Below, in pieces: positions 8,122-15,337 of a stretch of DNA of 64,000 bases. The position numbers were made by a program, and so were the translations under genes. The notes under the pieces were generated by a model. The model did no database searches and was not told the DNA's origin. It worked only from the letters and a program-made list of their open reading frames with translations. The DNA comes from Oscillospiraceae bacterium. Lineage in GTDB: Bacteria; Bacillota; Clostridia; Oscillospirales; Oscillospiraceae. The stretch covers positions 19,562 to 83,561 of the forward strand of contig JAJQCF010000002.1 of the NCBI GenBank assembly GCA_021202845.1, in the 5' to 3' direction. Positions within the stretch are counted from its first letter, which is position 1, and every line of letters starts with the position of its first letter.

Positions 8122-9015
8122 TTAGTTTGACTGTGCCTCCGCCTTTTTCCACGTCATGCGGTTGCCCTCAAAGCTCACGTCAAGGCGGCCGGAGTCGTGC
8201 AGCCACGCGAGGTAGGAGCGCACGGTGCTGCCCACAAGGGCGTGCTGCTGGAACGTCATCGCCAGCTCGTAGCGGTCAAAGACCTTGGCCAAGATGTCGT
8301 CAAAGCCCAGCCCATCGGCGCAGACGGACTCGATATAGTTGCCGACCTCAAGAATTTTCTGCCGGTTCAGCTCCGCCAGCGGGCGGATGTCCTCCGTGGC
8401 GGGAGCGTGGGAGGGGACGAACAGCGCGGCGCTCTGCTGCTCCAGCACGTCCAGCGAGCTCAGAGCCGCGCCAATGTCAAAGAGGTAGCAAACGCCGTAC
8501 TTCGCCAGCGTCGCCTCGCTGCAAACGCTGTCGGCGGCAAAGAGCACGTTGTCCGGCGTTTTGACGGCAATCATGTCGTAACAGTGCCCGGGCAGCGCTA
8601 TCGTCTCCAGCTCCTGCGGGAAGTCCGGCGAGGAGATGTCCTCGCAGACGCTCTCCTGCGCCATAAGGAACTTGTGCTTCAGCTCCTTCGGCGGGCAGCC
8701 GCCGAACAGCACGGACGGCTCAAAAATGGAGTGCTCCACAACCGCGCGCTCCGCTCCGGCGGCAAAAATGCGGCACTGCGTCTGCTGCTGCAAATATTTG
8801 TTGCCGCCGTCATGGTCGGCGTGGGAGTGGGTGTTGACTATGCACTTCAGCTTCCAGCCGCTGTCGTCAAGGTATTTGCGTATTTTGCGCCCCATGTCCT
8901 TATCCCCGCCGCTGTCGATGAGACAAACGTCGCTCTCAGAGAGCTTGAACACTCCGATTTTGGCAGGGTTATCGAAATAATAAGTGCGCTCGCCGCACTG
9001 TACAAGGTTCAGCAT
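8122..9015 (-). CDS. MBL-fold metallo-hydrolase
   Basis: A 297-aa cytoplasmic protein with the metallo-beta-lactamase signature NTHSHADHDGG (HxHxDH) near residue 65, a further ligand region LPGHCYDMIAV and a downstream FAADSVCSEATL block. These would hold two metals for hydrolysis; substrates in this superfamily range from glyoxalase-type thioesters to RNA and cannot be assigned here. A GAGAGGAG ribosome site lies before the ATG. It ends 27 bp before the radical-SAM gene, so cotranscription with it is possible. Confidence 0.85.
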   Translation of the reverse strand: MLNLVQCGERTYYFDNPAKIGVFKLSESDVCLIDSGGDKDMGRKIRKYLDDSGWKLKCIVNTHSHADHDGGNKYLQQQTQCRIFAAGAERAVVEHSIFEPSVLFGGCPPKELKHKFLMAQESVCEDISSPDFPQELETIALPGHCYDMIAVKTPDNVLFAADSVCSEATLAKYGVCYLFDIGAALSSLDVLEQQSAALFVPSHAPATEDIRPLAELNRQKILEVGNYIESVCADGLGFDDILAKVFDRYELAMTFQQHALVGSTVRSYLAWLHDSGRLDVSFEGNRMTWKKAEAQSN

Positions 9016-9106
9016 ATTTGACCGCTCCTCTCAGTTGTTTTTGTGAATAAAACCAAAAATATATTATAACAGCACTTTTTATACGAGATTTTTCAATAAA
9101 TTATAG

Positions 9107-10159
9107 CTATTCCTTATCCTTGTTTTTCTCATGCCAGCGCTCTATGACCTCTTCCACCTGACGGATAAGCTGCTCCTTATCAGGCATATACAGCACATAC
9201 TTGGAAGCAAATATTTGATTGGACAGTCCGCCGAGCGCATACTGCACATCGAAATTTCCCTTGTCGGTGCAGAGAATGATTCCAATGGGTGGATTGTCGC
9301 CCTCGTCATTAACCTCATTGGCATAGTAATTCAAATACATATTGAGCTGACCGACAGCCTCCGGCATGAGCTTTGTTGTTTTCAGCTCAATGAGAACATA
9401 AGAACGCAGAATTTTATTGTAGAAAACCATGTCCACATAGTAGTGATGATTGGCAAATGTCACTCTTTGCTGTGTGCCTACAAACATAAAACCACGCCCA
9501 AGCTCCAACAAGAACTTTTCAATTTGCTGCACCAACGCTCGTTCTAAGTCGCTTTCAAGAAAAGCCTTATCCTCCGGTATCCCAAGGAACTCAAACACAT
9601 ATGGGTCGCGGATAATGTCAGCGGGTGTTGCAATCTCGTTGCCTTTGAGCGCCAATTCAAGCACCTGCTCCTTATTTATGTCGCCGCGGGAAAGCAAAAG
9701 CCGCTCATACAGGGAGCTTTCAATTTGGCGTTTCAGTTCGCGCACAGACCATGCTGAGTTAATGGTTTCCTTTTCGTAAAAACTCCGTTTATCGGGGTCT
9801 GAAATGGATAAAAGCTCACAATAATGTGACCAGCTCAATTTGCCAGACAGCGTCTGGCGTTTTGGGTAGGTCTGATAAATTAGACGCATATTTTGAAGGT
9901 TGGAGCGAGAGAAACCTTTGCCAAATTCCCGTGTCAGTTCCTTCGACAATTCTTTCAACGTCTGTTTTCCATAGTCTGCTCTGTTCGGCACAGACTGCTC
10001 ATATTCACAGATAATGCGCCCGATGCTCCAATAGGCATTCAAAAGCTCGTTGTTGACCTGCTGTGCAACATTACTGCGGGCAATGTCTAAGACTGATTTT
10101 ATTTCTTGAACAACGGAAGATAATTCTGTCTCACACGGCAAATTAGTAGTATTATCCAC
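9107..10159 (-). CDS. YhcG-type PD-(D/E)XK nuclease (DUF1016)
   Basis: About 350 aa. The N-terminal half is the DUF1016_N helical domain (LLNAYWSIGRIICEYEQ, GFSRSNLQNMRLIYQTYP, LSWSHYCELLSISDPDKR). The C-terminal half is a PD-(D/E)XK nuclease fold with DMVFYNKILRSYVLIELKTTK, giving the D...ExK active site. The family resembles Holliday-junction resolvase-like nucleases and often sits in defence or mobile islands; a direct role here is not shown. The GTG at 10159 is preferred because AGAGGTG precedes it; an in-frame ATG lies at 10177. A strong divergent promoter region separates it from hicAB. Confidence 0.88.
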   Translation of the reverse strand: MDNTTNLPCETELSSVVQEIKSVLDIARSNVAQQVNNELLNAYWSIGRIICEYEQSVPNRADYGKQTLKELSKELTREFGKGFSRSNLQNMRLIYQTYPKRQTLSGKLSWSHYCELLSISDPDKRSFYEKETINSAWSVRELKRQIESSLYERLLLSRGDINKEQVLELALKGNEIATPADIIRDPYVFEFLGIPEDKAFLESDLERALVQQIEKFLLELGRGFMFVGTQQRVTFANHHYYVDMVFYNKILRSYVLIELKTTKLMPEAVGQLNMYLNYYANEVNDEGDNPPIGIILCTDKGNFDVQYALGGLSNQIFASKYVLYMPDKEQLIRQVEEVIERWHEKNKDKE

Positions 10160-10277
10160 GCCGCACCTCTCAGTCATAAAAAATAAGGGCTGCGCCAAGC
10201 CGCGGCTCGTTCAGTCCCACATAGGCGTTATATTTGTATAGCCCAATAATTACATCGTTGCAGTTTTTTACGCAAAT

Positions 10278-10306
10278 ATTATAGTACGCTTATCGGAATT
10301 AGTCAA
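10278..10306 (-). promoter_or_regulatory. Promoter of the YhcG-type nuclease gene
   Basis: Minus-strand TTGACT and TATAAT are separated by 17 bp, about 120 bp upstream of the GTG start. It faces away from the hicAB promoter, with only 19 bp between the two -35 hexamers, so one bound repressor could affect both. Confidence 0.8.
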
Positions 10307-10325
10307 CAAAAATACATAATTGCTC

Positions 10326-10353
10326 TTGACATTATGCGCATTATGCGTATAAT
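10326..10353 (+). promoter_or_regulatory. hicAB promoter with embedded operator repeats
   Basis: Perfect TTGACA and TATAAT hexamers are separated by 16 bp. The spacer region is filled by a direct repeat of ATTATGCG (10331-10338 and 10340-10347), and the palindrome ATGCGCAT lies at its centre. HicB antitoxins repress their own operons, so this is the expected operator position; binding is inferred. Confidence 0.75.
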
Positions 10354-10375
10354 AGTGTGTAAGGGAGGGGAAGAT

Positions 10376-10564
10376 ATGAACCACAGTTCAGCCGAAGCGG
10401 AACGCCTCATACGCGAAAAAGGTTGGTATTATGCTTACACGAAAGGCGACCACAAGCACTTCAAACACCCCTCCATGTCCGGCAAAGTAACTATTCCGGC
10501 AAACCGTAAAGACCTGAACATCAAAACTTGGAACAGCATCATGCGTCAGGCGGGTCTTAAATAG
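10376..10564 (+). CDS. hicA: HicA-type toxin (mRNA interferase)
   Basis: A 62-aa protein of typical HicA size. It has the short alpha-beta dsRNA-binding-like fold with AERLIREKGWYYAYTKGDHKHFKHP, where the GDHKHF histidines occupy the catalytic position, and ends TIPANRKDLNIKTWNSIMRQAGL. HicA cuts mRNAs when free of HicB. The ATG at 10376 follows GGGAGGGG and is preferred to an in-frame ATG 42 nt upstream that would lie within the promoter. hicB follows 26 bp downstream. Toxin-first order is standard for hicAB. Confidence 0.92.
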   Translation: MNHSSAEAERLIREKGWYYAYTKGDHKHFKHPSMSGKVTIPANRKDLNIKTWNSIMRQAGLK

Positions 10565-10590
10565 CCCGCGTTGCTCAAGGAGGCATTTTA

Positions 10591-10992
10591 ATGAAACTTG
10601 TATATCCCGCTCTGTTCAGCCCTTGGGAGGAGGGCAGCGGCTACACCGTTGAATTTCCCGACTTGCCCGGCTGCGTAACCGAGGGCGCTACCCTTGCAGA
10701 AGCCATTGAAATGGCGGAGGACGCCGCGTCCGGCTGGGTTTTGGGCGAACTGGAGGACGGCAATCCGATTCCGCCCGCAAGCTCTCCCGCGTCTGTTTCC
10801 GCCGCTGACGGCGAATTTGTCAGCGCCGTTGTGCTCGATATGGACGCTTACGCGGAGAAATACGGCAACAAGGCCGTCCGCAAAAACCTGACTATCCCCG
10901 CTTGGCTCAACACCTTTGCCGAAAAGCAGCAGCTCAGCTTTTCCAAAGTGCTGACCGACGCGCTGACAAACATTTATCAGCAAGCGAATTAA
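10591..10992 (+). CDS. hicB: HicB-type antitoxin
   Basis: A 133-aa protein with an N-terminal partial RNase-H-like HicB fold (FSPWEEGSGYTVEFPDLPGC, EGATLAEAIEMAEDAASGWV) and a C-terminal RKNLTIPAWLNTFAEKQQLS...LTDALTN segment resembling a ribbon-helix-helix DNA-binding domain. It should neutralise HicA and repress the operon through the repeats at the promoter. A strong AAGGAGG (10577-10583) gives it better expected translation than hicA, as usual for an antitoxin. Confidence 0.92.
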   Translation: MKLVYPALFSPWEEGSGYTVEFPDLPGCVTEGATLAEAIEMAEDAASGWVLGELEDGNPIPPASSPASVSAADGEFVSAVVLDMDAYAEKYGNKAVRKNLTIPAWLNTFAEKQQLSFSKVLTDALTNIYQQAN

Positions 10993-11088
10993 CTCTTGAA
11001 CGCATCCTTCGGGAGACTACTGCTGCCGATTTGGCAAAATGCACCACCCCGGCGGGCAAGAAGGTCTGGCGAGTAATAATATATGGAT

Positions 11089-11117
11089 GGGCTGCACCAA
11101 ACATTTCGGTGCAGCCC
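11089..11117 (+). terminator. Hairpin downstream of hicAB, also found at 55661
   Basis: GGGCTGCACC (11089-11098) pairs with GGTGCAGCCC (11108-11117) over a 9-nt loop and is followed by GTATTTCTTT. The same GGCTGCACC stem, and a nearby TTGCTGTT, recur at 55661-55683 next to the Rpn-type nuclease gene. The 10993-11255 gap otherwise shows only a possible coding relic just after hicB. Confidence 0.6.
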
Positions 11118-11255
11118 GTATTTCTTTGCTGTTACTTGTTAGATAGTTGTGCTTTTTAGAGCCAACAGTCATAACCGTCTCTTTCAAGACGGTCTATGGG
11201 TGACATCTGTGAAGGGCATATCCGTATTTGCCGCCCATACCGCCGCAGCTACTTT

Positions 11256-12047
11256 TCAGCAAAACTGTATCGTCTGTCCGTGGCGTTCGGAGATGGTGAC
11301 GGTCACTTCGGGGAAGCCCTCGTGCAGCCACTGCACCAGCACGGGGACGACTACGTTTTCCGTGCAGAAGTGGTCGGCGTCTATGAGGTTCAGACCCGCT
11401 TCCTTCGCCCAGAGAAAGTGGTCGTACTTCAAATCCGCGGTCACGTAGGTGTCGCAGCCCGCGGCCAGCGCCGCTTCCATGTCGCCCGCGCCCGCGCCGC
11501 CGCAGCAGGCGACCCTGCGCACGGGTCTGCCGCCGGCGTAGCGCAGTGTGCTGCACCCGAGCGCGGACTTGAGGCTTTGCAGGAACACGTCAAACTCCAC
11601 GCTCTGCGGCAGGTGTCCGCAGCGGCTCACGCCGTAGGGTCTGCCGTCGGGGTGGGCGCCGTGGGGAGTTAGCAGCCCGTCAACCTGCGCGCCCATTGCG
11701 GCCATGAGCATATCGTTCACGCCGCCGTCGGCAGTGTCCAAATTCGTGTGCATACAGATGGCGGAAATGTCGTGCTTTATGAGCTTAATCAGCTTGCGCC
11801 CCTTGTCCTCGCCCTCGACAACGCTCTTCACGGGGTGGAACAGCAGCGGGTGGTGGGAGACTATGAGCTGCGCTCCGGCGGCAATGGCCTCGTCTATGAC
11901 CTCGTCCGTTATGTCCAGCGCGGCGACGCAGCGCGTGACCTCCTGTTCCGGAAATCCCGCCAGCAGCCCGATGTTGTCAAAGTCCAGCTTCATGTAAAAC
12001 GGGGCTTTTGTGTCAAAAAAATTGAGAATATCCTTCACTTTTGCCAT
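11256..12047 (-). CDS. Nif3-like dinuclear metal centre protein
   Basis: A 263-aa protein of the Nif3/YqfO family in the short form, without the PII-like insert of longer members. Metal-ligand segments are visible: LIVSHHPLLFHP (paired His), CMHTNLDTADGGVND and, near the end, IDADHFCTENVV. Family members form hexameric rings with two metals per subunit; the reaction is not established. It overlaps trmK by 13 nt, the usual trmK-nif3 pairing in Firmicutes, and has AGGAG within the end of trmK. Confidence 0.92.
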   Translation of the reverse strand: MAKVKDILNFFDTKAPFYMKLDFDNIGLLAGFPEQEVTRCVAALDITDEVIDEAIAAGAQLIVSHHPLLFHPVKSVVEGEDKGRKLIKLIKHDISAICMHTNLDTADGGVNDMLMAAMGAQVDGLLTPHGAHPDGRPYGVSRCGHLPQSVEFDVFLQSLKSALGCSTLRYAGGRPVRRVACCGGAGAGDMEAALAAGCDTYVTADLKYDHFLWAKEAGLNLIDADHFCTENVVVPVLVQWLHEGFPEVTVTISERHGQTIQFC

Positions 12048-12736
12048 TTTTCAGTCTCCTTTCGCATTTCTGAAAGCTCATAGCAGGCGCGCTGCCAGAA
12101 CTCCCGTTCCTCCTGCGGCACAGTCGCGGCCTTTTTCAGCCCGCCCAGCTTGTGCAGGGATTTTTTGAGATGCATAGCCAGCCACGGCTCCAAAAGCGGG
12201 TCGCGCTTGGAAAAAAGCGACTTATCTGCAAGGCACTGCCCGTAGGTCAAGTTCTCGCGCCCGCCCGCGCGCACCTGCCAGACCATATATATTCTGCCCT
12301 CGTCGGTGACAAGCGCGGCGTTGCGCACCGTATAGCCGTTCTCGTTCAGCCACATTCTCAGCTCATAGATTTTTGACTGCGGCTGGAGCGCCAGCAGCTT
12401 TTGCGTCGTCCAAGGCGCGGCGGCGAGGATTTTGGCGATTGTCTCCCCGCCCATTCCGGCAATTATTATGGCATCAACCTCGTCCGCCGTGCAGCCCGAC
12501 AGGCCGTCGCACAGCCTGAATTCAATTTTATCCGTGCAGCCGTGCAGCGCGGCGGTTCTGCGCGCGCCCTCCAGCGGGGCGGCGGCGATGTCCGAGGCCA
12601 GCACGCGCGGGCTGCGTCCCTTTTCCGCCAGCCAGACGGGAATATAACCGTGGTCGGTGCCGACGTCGATAACGCGGCTGCCCTCGGGAACCGCGGCGGC
12701 AATGGCGGCAAGGCGCTTGGAAAGTGTCAGCGGCAT
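12035..12736 (-). CDS. trmK: tRNA (adenine(22)-N1)-methyltransferase TrmK
   Basis: A 233-aa SAM-dependent methyltransferase. Motif I is VIDVGTDHGYIPVWLAEKG, followed by VLASDIAAAPLEGARR, GLSGCTADEVDAIIIAGMGG and LLALQPQSKIYELRMWL, the block order of the TrmK/YqfN family. TrmK makes m1A22 in tRNA. The N-terminal LSKRLAAIAAAVPEGSRV is also typical. AGGAAGGG precedes the ATG and the 3' end overlaps the Nif3-like gene. Confidence 0.94.
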   Translation of the reverse strand: MPLTLSKRLAAIAAAVPEGSRVIDVGTDHGYIPVWLAEKGRSPRVLASDIAAAPLEGARRTAALHGCTDKIEFRLCDGLSGCTADEVDAIIIAGMGGETIAKILAAAPWTTQKLLALQPQSKIYELRMWLNENGYTVRNAALVTDEGRIYMVWQVRAGGRENLTYGQCLADKSLFSKRDPLLEPWLAMHLKKSLHKLGGLKKAATVPQEEREFWQRACYELSEMRKETEKWQK

Positions 12737-12767
12737 TTCTGTCCCTTCCTTCGTTCAAAACGGAAAC

Positions 12768-12795
12768 AGACGGAGAGCTTTTATCCCCTCCGTCT
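12768..12795 (-). terminator. Terminator downstream of the DUF1858 gene
   Basis: AGACGGAG (12768-12775) and CTCCGTCT (12788-12795) form an 8-bp stem. On the minus strand it is followed by GTTTCCGTTTT, so it probably ends the DUF1858 transcript before trmK. A second hairpin at 12802-12821 lies between it and the gene. Confidence 0.6.
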
Positions 12796-12801
12796 GAGCA
12801 G

Positions 12802-12821
12802 CGGGAGGCGATTGCCTCCCG
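12802..12821 (-). terminator. Second hairpin after the DUF1858 gene
   Basis: CGGGAGGC and GCCTCCCG form an 8-bp GC stem with a 4-nt loop, 21 bp past the DUF1858 stop. It lacks a T-run of its own and may act with the hairpin at 12768-12795 or protect the 3' end of the message. Confidence 0.4.
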
Positions 12822-12842
12822 TGAGTGCTGTTCCGCCTTATC

Positions 12843-13043
12843 TCAGCCGGCAACAGCGGCGTTGAGCTTGGCGACAAACTCGTCCACGTTCACGCCGTAT
12901 TCCGCGCACGCCTGCTCCACGGTCTCGCCGGTGGCGAAGGCGCAGCCCATGCAGTGCATTCCGATGGCAAGGAACATCTCCGCGCACTGGGGAGCGTTCT
13001 GCACGATTTCGGCAATGATAGTGTCTTTTGTAATCTCGAACAT
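12843..13043 (-). CDS. DUF1858 domain protein
   Basis: A 66-aa protein matching the complete DUF1858 domain: TKDTIIAEIVQNAPQCAEMF, then GMHCMGCAFATGETVEQACA with its CxxC, then YGVNVDEFVAKLN. The domain occurs alone or fused to redox and hybrid-cluster proteins in anaerobes, and its CxxC suggests a redox or metal role that is not proven. It is monocistronic, with its own promoter and GGAGGAAA ribosome site. Confidence 0.9.
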   Translation of the reverse strand: MFEITKDTIIAEIVQNAPQCAEMFLAIGMHCMGCAFATGETVEQACAEYGVNVDEFVAKLNAAVAG

Positions 13044-13096
13044 ATTATTTCCTCCAAACTAAGTGATGTATCAGCCATTAGTATATAACGTCAACT

Positions 13097-13125
13097 ATTC
13101 TACTATATCAAATGGCATTTTTCAA
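13097..13125 (-). promoter_or_regulatory. Promoter of the DUF1858 gene
   Basis: Minus-strand TTGAAA and TAGAAT are separated by 17 bp, about 55-80 bp upstream of the start codon. A second, weaker TTGACG-17-ATACAT pairing lies closer to the gene. Confidence 0.6.
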
Positions 13126-13154
13126 GATTTATTTTGCCCGCTTTTGACGGCTTT

Positions 13155-13925
13155 TCACATCTCCCGCAGCGCGTCCTCCACGCGGTCGCAGTGAACGCTG
13201 TAGCGGTCAAGCAGCTCCCGCTCCGCTGTGGACATTATGTGCGGGTGCCCCACGCAGTCCAGCATGGGGATGTCGTTGTAGCTGTCGCCGAAAGCGGCGG
13301 CCTCGGACAGAGGTATGTCCAGCGCCGAGCAAATCCGGCTTACGGCCTTGCCCTTGTCCGCGACGGTGAAGTCAATCCACAGCTCCCCCGCCACGGCAAC
13401 GTTGAACTGCGCGCCCCAGCGCTCGCTCATCTCCCGCGCAATGGGCGCGATGCCGTCGGGGTTGTAGGCGGAGACCTTCAAAATATCCTCGGGAATGTCG
13501 TCGGGGTCGGCAAGAACGGCGGCGTCGGCGTCCAGATAGCCCTGAACCAGCGCGGCAAAGTTAGGCGACTTGGGGCAGAGGTAGCTGATGTAAGCGCCGG
13601 AGGCCATGAGCTCGTAGCCGTCGTGGCGCATTATGTCGCGGCAAAGCTCCACGGCGGGCTTGCGGGGCATGGGCATGGAGGCGATTATCTCTCCGTGCGG
13701 GCCGGGGCCGATGACGACCGCGCCGTTTTCGCATATATAATAAATCCTGTCGGCCACGGGCGCGAACAGCTCGCGCAGACTGCTGTACTGCCGCCCGCTG
13801 GCGGCGCAGAAAATTACTCCCGCGTCCATCAGCCGCTCCACCTCCGCGAACACCGCGGGGTCGATTTCGCGCTGGCGGCGGCGGATAAGCGTACCGTCGA
13901 TGTCGCAGGCAATCAGCTTTACCAT
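13155..13925 (-). CDS. Cof-type HAD-IIB hydrolase
   Basis: A 256-aa phosphatase of the Cof/HAD-IIB subfamily. Motif 1 is IACDIDGTLI, the cap begins after FCAASGRQYSSLRELF, and motif 4 is AFGDSYNDIPMLDCVGH. Such enzymes dephosphorylate sugar phosphates or cofactors with broad specificity. The ATG at 13925 is preferred because AAGGAG sits 9 nt upstream; it follows the pgmB stop by 13 nt. With pgmB it forms a two-gene sugar-phosphate operon. Confidence 0.87.
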   Translation of the reverse strand: MVKLIACDIDGTLIRRRQREIDPAVFAEVERLMDAGVIFCAASGRQYSSLRELFAPVADRIYYICENGAVVIGPGPHGEIIASMPMPRKPAVELCRDIMRHDGYELMASGAYISYLCPKSPNFAALVQGYLDADAAVLADPDDIPEDILKVSAYNPDGIAPIAREMSERWGAQFNVAVAGELWIDFTVADKGKAVSRICSALDIPLSEAAAFGDSYNDIPMLDCVGHPHIMSTAERELLDRYSVHCDRVEDALREM

Positions 13926-13938
13926 GTGCATTATCTCC

Positions 13939-14580
13939 TTACTCAAATAGCTGCAAAAGCTCTTTTACAGATGCGATGTTCATGTCGCCCAGCCCGCTTT
14001 TTGCGGCTCCGGCTATGGCCACGGCCAGCATACCGGCCGCCCGCGCGGACTGCACTCCCGCCTCCGCGTCGTCCACCGCCGCGCACTCGCACGGCTCGGC
14101 TCCCAGCAGCTTGGCGGCGGTCAAAAACACCTCGGGGTCGGGCTTGGAGCGGGTTATCATCGTCCCGTCCGCCACGGCGTCCAGCATACGACCCAGCCCC
14201 GTGCGCTCAAGAATAAGCCCCGCGTTTTTGCTGCCGGAGGCCAGAGCCAGACGGCACCCGCGCCGCCGAAGCTCCGCCAGCGTTTCTAAAACCTCGCTCG
14301 GCACGTCGTCGGGCGTCATCGTCTCAAGGCGGCTGCGGTAGTTCGCGTTTTTCTCGGCGGCAAAGGCTTCCTTTTCGGCCAAAGTATATGTCCGCTCGGA
14401 GCGCTCAAGAACAATCTCCAAGCTCTGCATTCTCGAAACGCCGCGGCAGCGGTCGGCCTGCTCGGCGGAAAACGGTACGCCCAGCCTGTCCGCCAGCTCC
14501 TTCCACGCCTCGAAGTGGAATACGTCGGTGTTAACCAGCACGCCGTCGAGGTCGAATATTACCGTGTTTAACTTTGACAT
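13939..14580 (-). CDS. pgmB: Beta-phosphoglucomutase
   Basis: A 213-aa HAD-superfamily mutase. It has motif 1 VIFDLDGVLVNTD with the second acid of phosphoglucomutases, the cap motif HFEAWKELADRLG, the GVSRMQSLEIVL element typical of beta-PGM, the SGSKN motif and ITRSKPDPEVFL. It interconverts beta-glucose 1-phosphate and glucose 6-phosphate, usually after maltose or trehalose phosphorylase; neither phosphorylase is in the window. AAGGAGGAG precedes the ATG. Confidence 0.88.
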   Translation of the reverse strand: MSKLNTVIFDLDGVLVNTDVFHFEAWKELADRLGVPFSAEQADRCRGVSRMQSLEIVLERSERTYTLAEKEAFAAEKNANYRSRLETMTPDDVPSEVLETLAELRRRGCRLALASGSKNAGLILERTGLGRMLDAVADGTMITRSKPDPEVFLTAAKLLGAEPCECAAVDDAEAGVQSARAAGMLAVAIAGAAKSGLGDMNIASVKELLQLFE

Positions 14581-14596
14581 AAACGCTCCTCCTTAT

Positions 14597-15334
14597 TTAC
14601 GCACAGGTGTCTTGGTATTCCGAGGGCGACATTCCCACGAGCTTTTTGAACGTCGCGGAAAAGTAGGCGCTGTCCTTGTAGCCCACGAGCGCCGCCACCT
14701 CGTAAACCTTTACGCGGCAGTCTTTGAGCAGCTCCGTCGCCATGTGTATGCGGTAGCGCGTTATGTAGCCCAAAAGCGTGTAGTCCGTCTCGCTGCGGAA
14801 TATGTGGCTGAGGTGCCCTTCGCTGATGCCGAGATGCTCGGCTATCATGCCGACGCTCACGTCGGGGTTGCTGTAGTTCTCGCTTATGTAGCTCATGGCG
14901 CTTAGCACATACTTGCTCTTGGCGCCCGTTTTGACCTTAACAAGCGCCTCGCTCTCCCCGCTCTCCAAGCGCCGGCGGACGGCCGTGACCGCGCGCTCTA
15001 ATTCCCCGTCGCGGAACGGCTTGAGCAAAAAGTCCACCGCGCCGAGGCGCAGCGCCGTCTGCGCGTATTCAAACGTGTCGTAGGCGGTGAGGATTATAAC
15101 GGCGACGTTGTTGCCCGCCTCGCGCAGTCGGCGGAGCATTTCCAGCCCGTCCATCTGCGGCATTTTGAGGTCGGTTATTATCAGCGTAGGCTCGTAGCGC
15201 TCCACGGCCTCCAGCGCCTCCGCGCCGTTGGCGGCCTCGCCGACCACAACGCAGCCCAGCGCGCTCCAGTCCACGGCAAAGACAATGCCCCGGCGTATCA
15301 TTTCCTCGTCCTCAACGACAAGTACCTTCAGCAT
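14597..15334 (-). CDS. YesN-type response regulator (receiver plus AraC HTH)
   Basis: A 245-aa regulator. The N-terminal receiver domain has VLVVEDEEMIRRGI, the phospho-acceptor in PTLIITDLKMPQMDGLEML, and Thr/Lys switch residues in VIILTAYDTFEYA and FLLKPF. The C-terminal AraC/XylS domain has two helix-turn-helices (VSVGMIAEHLGISEGHLSHIF and VYEVAALVGYKDSAYFSATF). It follows its cognate YesM kinase by 3 bp. Its likely target is the divergent ABC importer at 18.3-23.3 kb; this is inferred from position. Confidence 0.93.
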   Translation of the reverse strand: MLKVLVVEDEEMIRRGIVFAVDWSALGCVVVGEAANGAEALEAVERYEPTLIITDLKMPQMDGLEMLRRLREAGNNVAVIILTAYDTFEYAQTALRLGAVDFLLKPFRDGELERAVTAVRRRLESGESEALVKVKTGAKSKYVLSAMSYISENYSNPDVSVGMIAEHLGISEGHLSHIFRSETDYTLLGYITRYRIHMATELLKDCRVKVYEVAALVGYKDSAYFSATFKKLVGMSPSEYQDTCA

Positions 15335-15337
15335 ATT

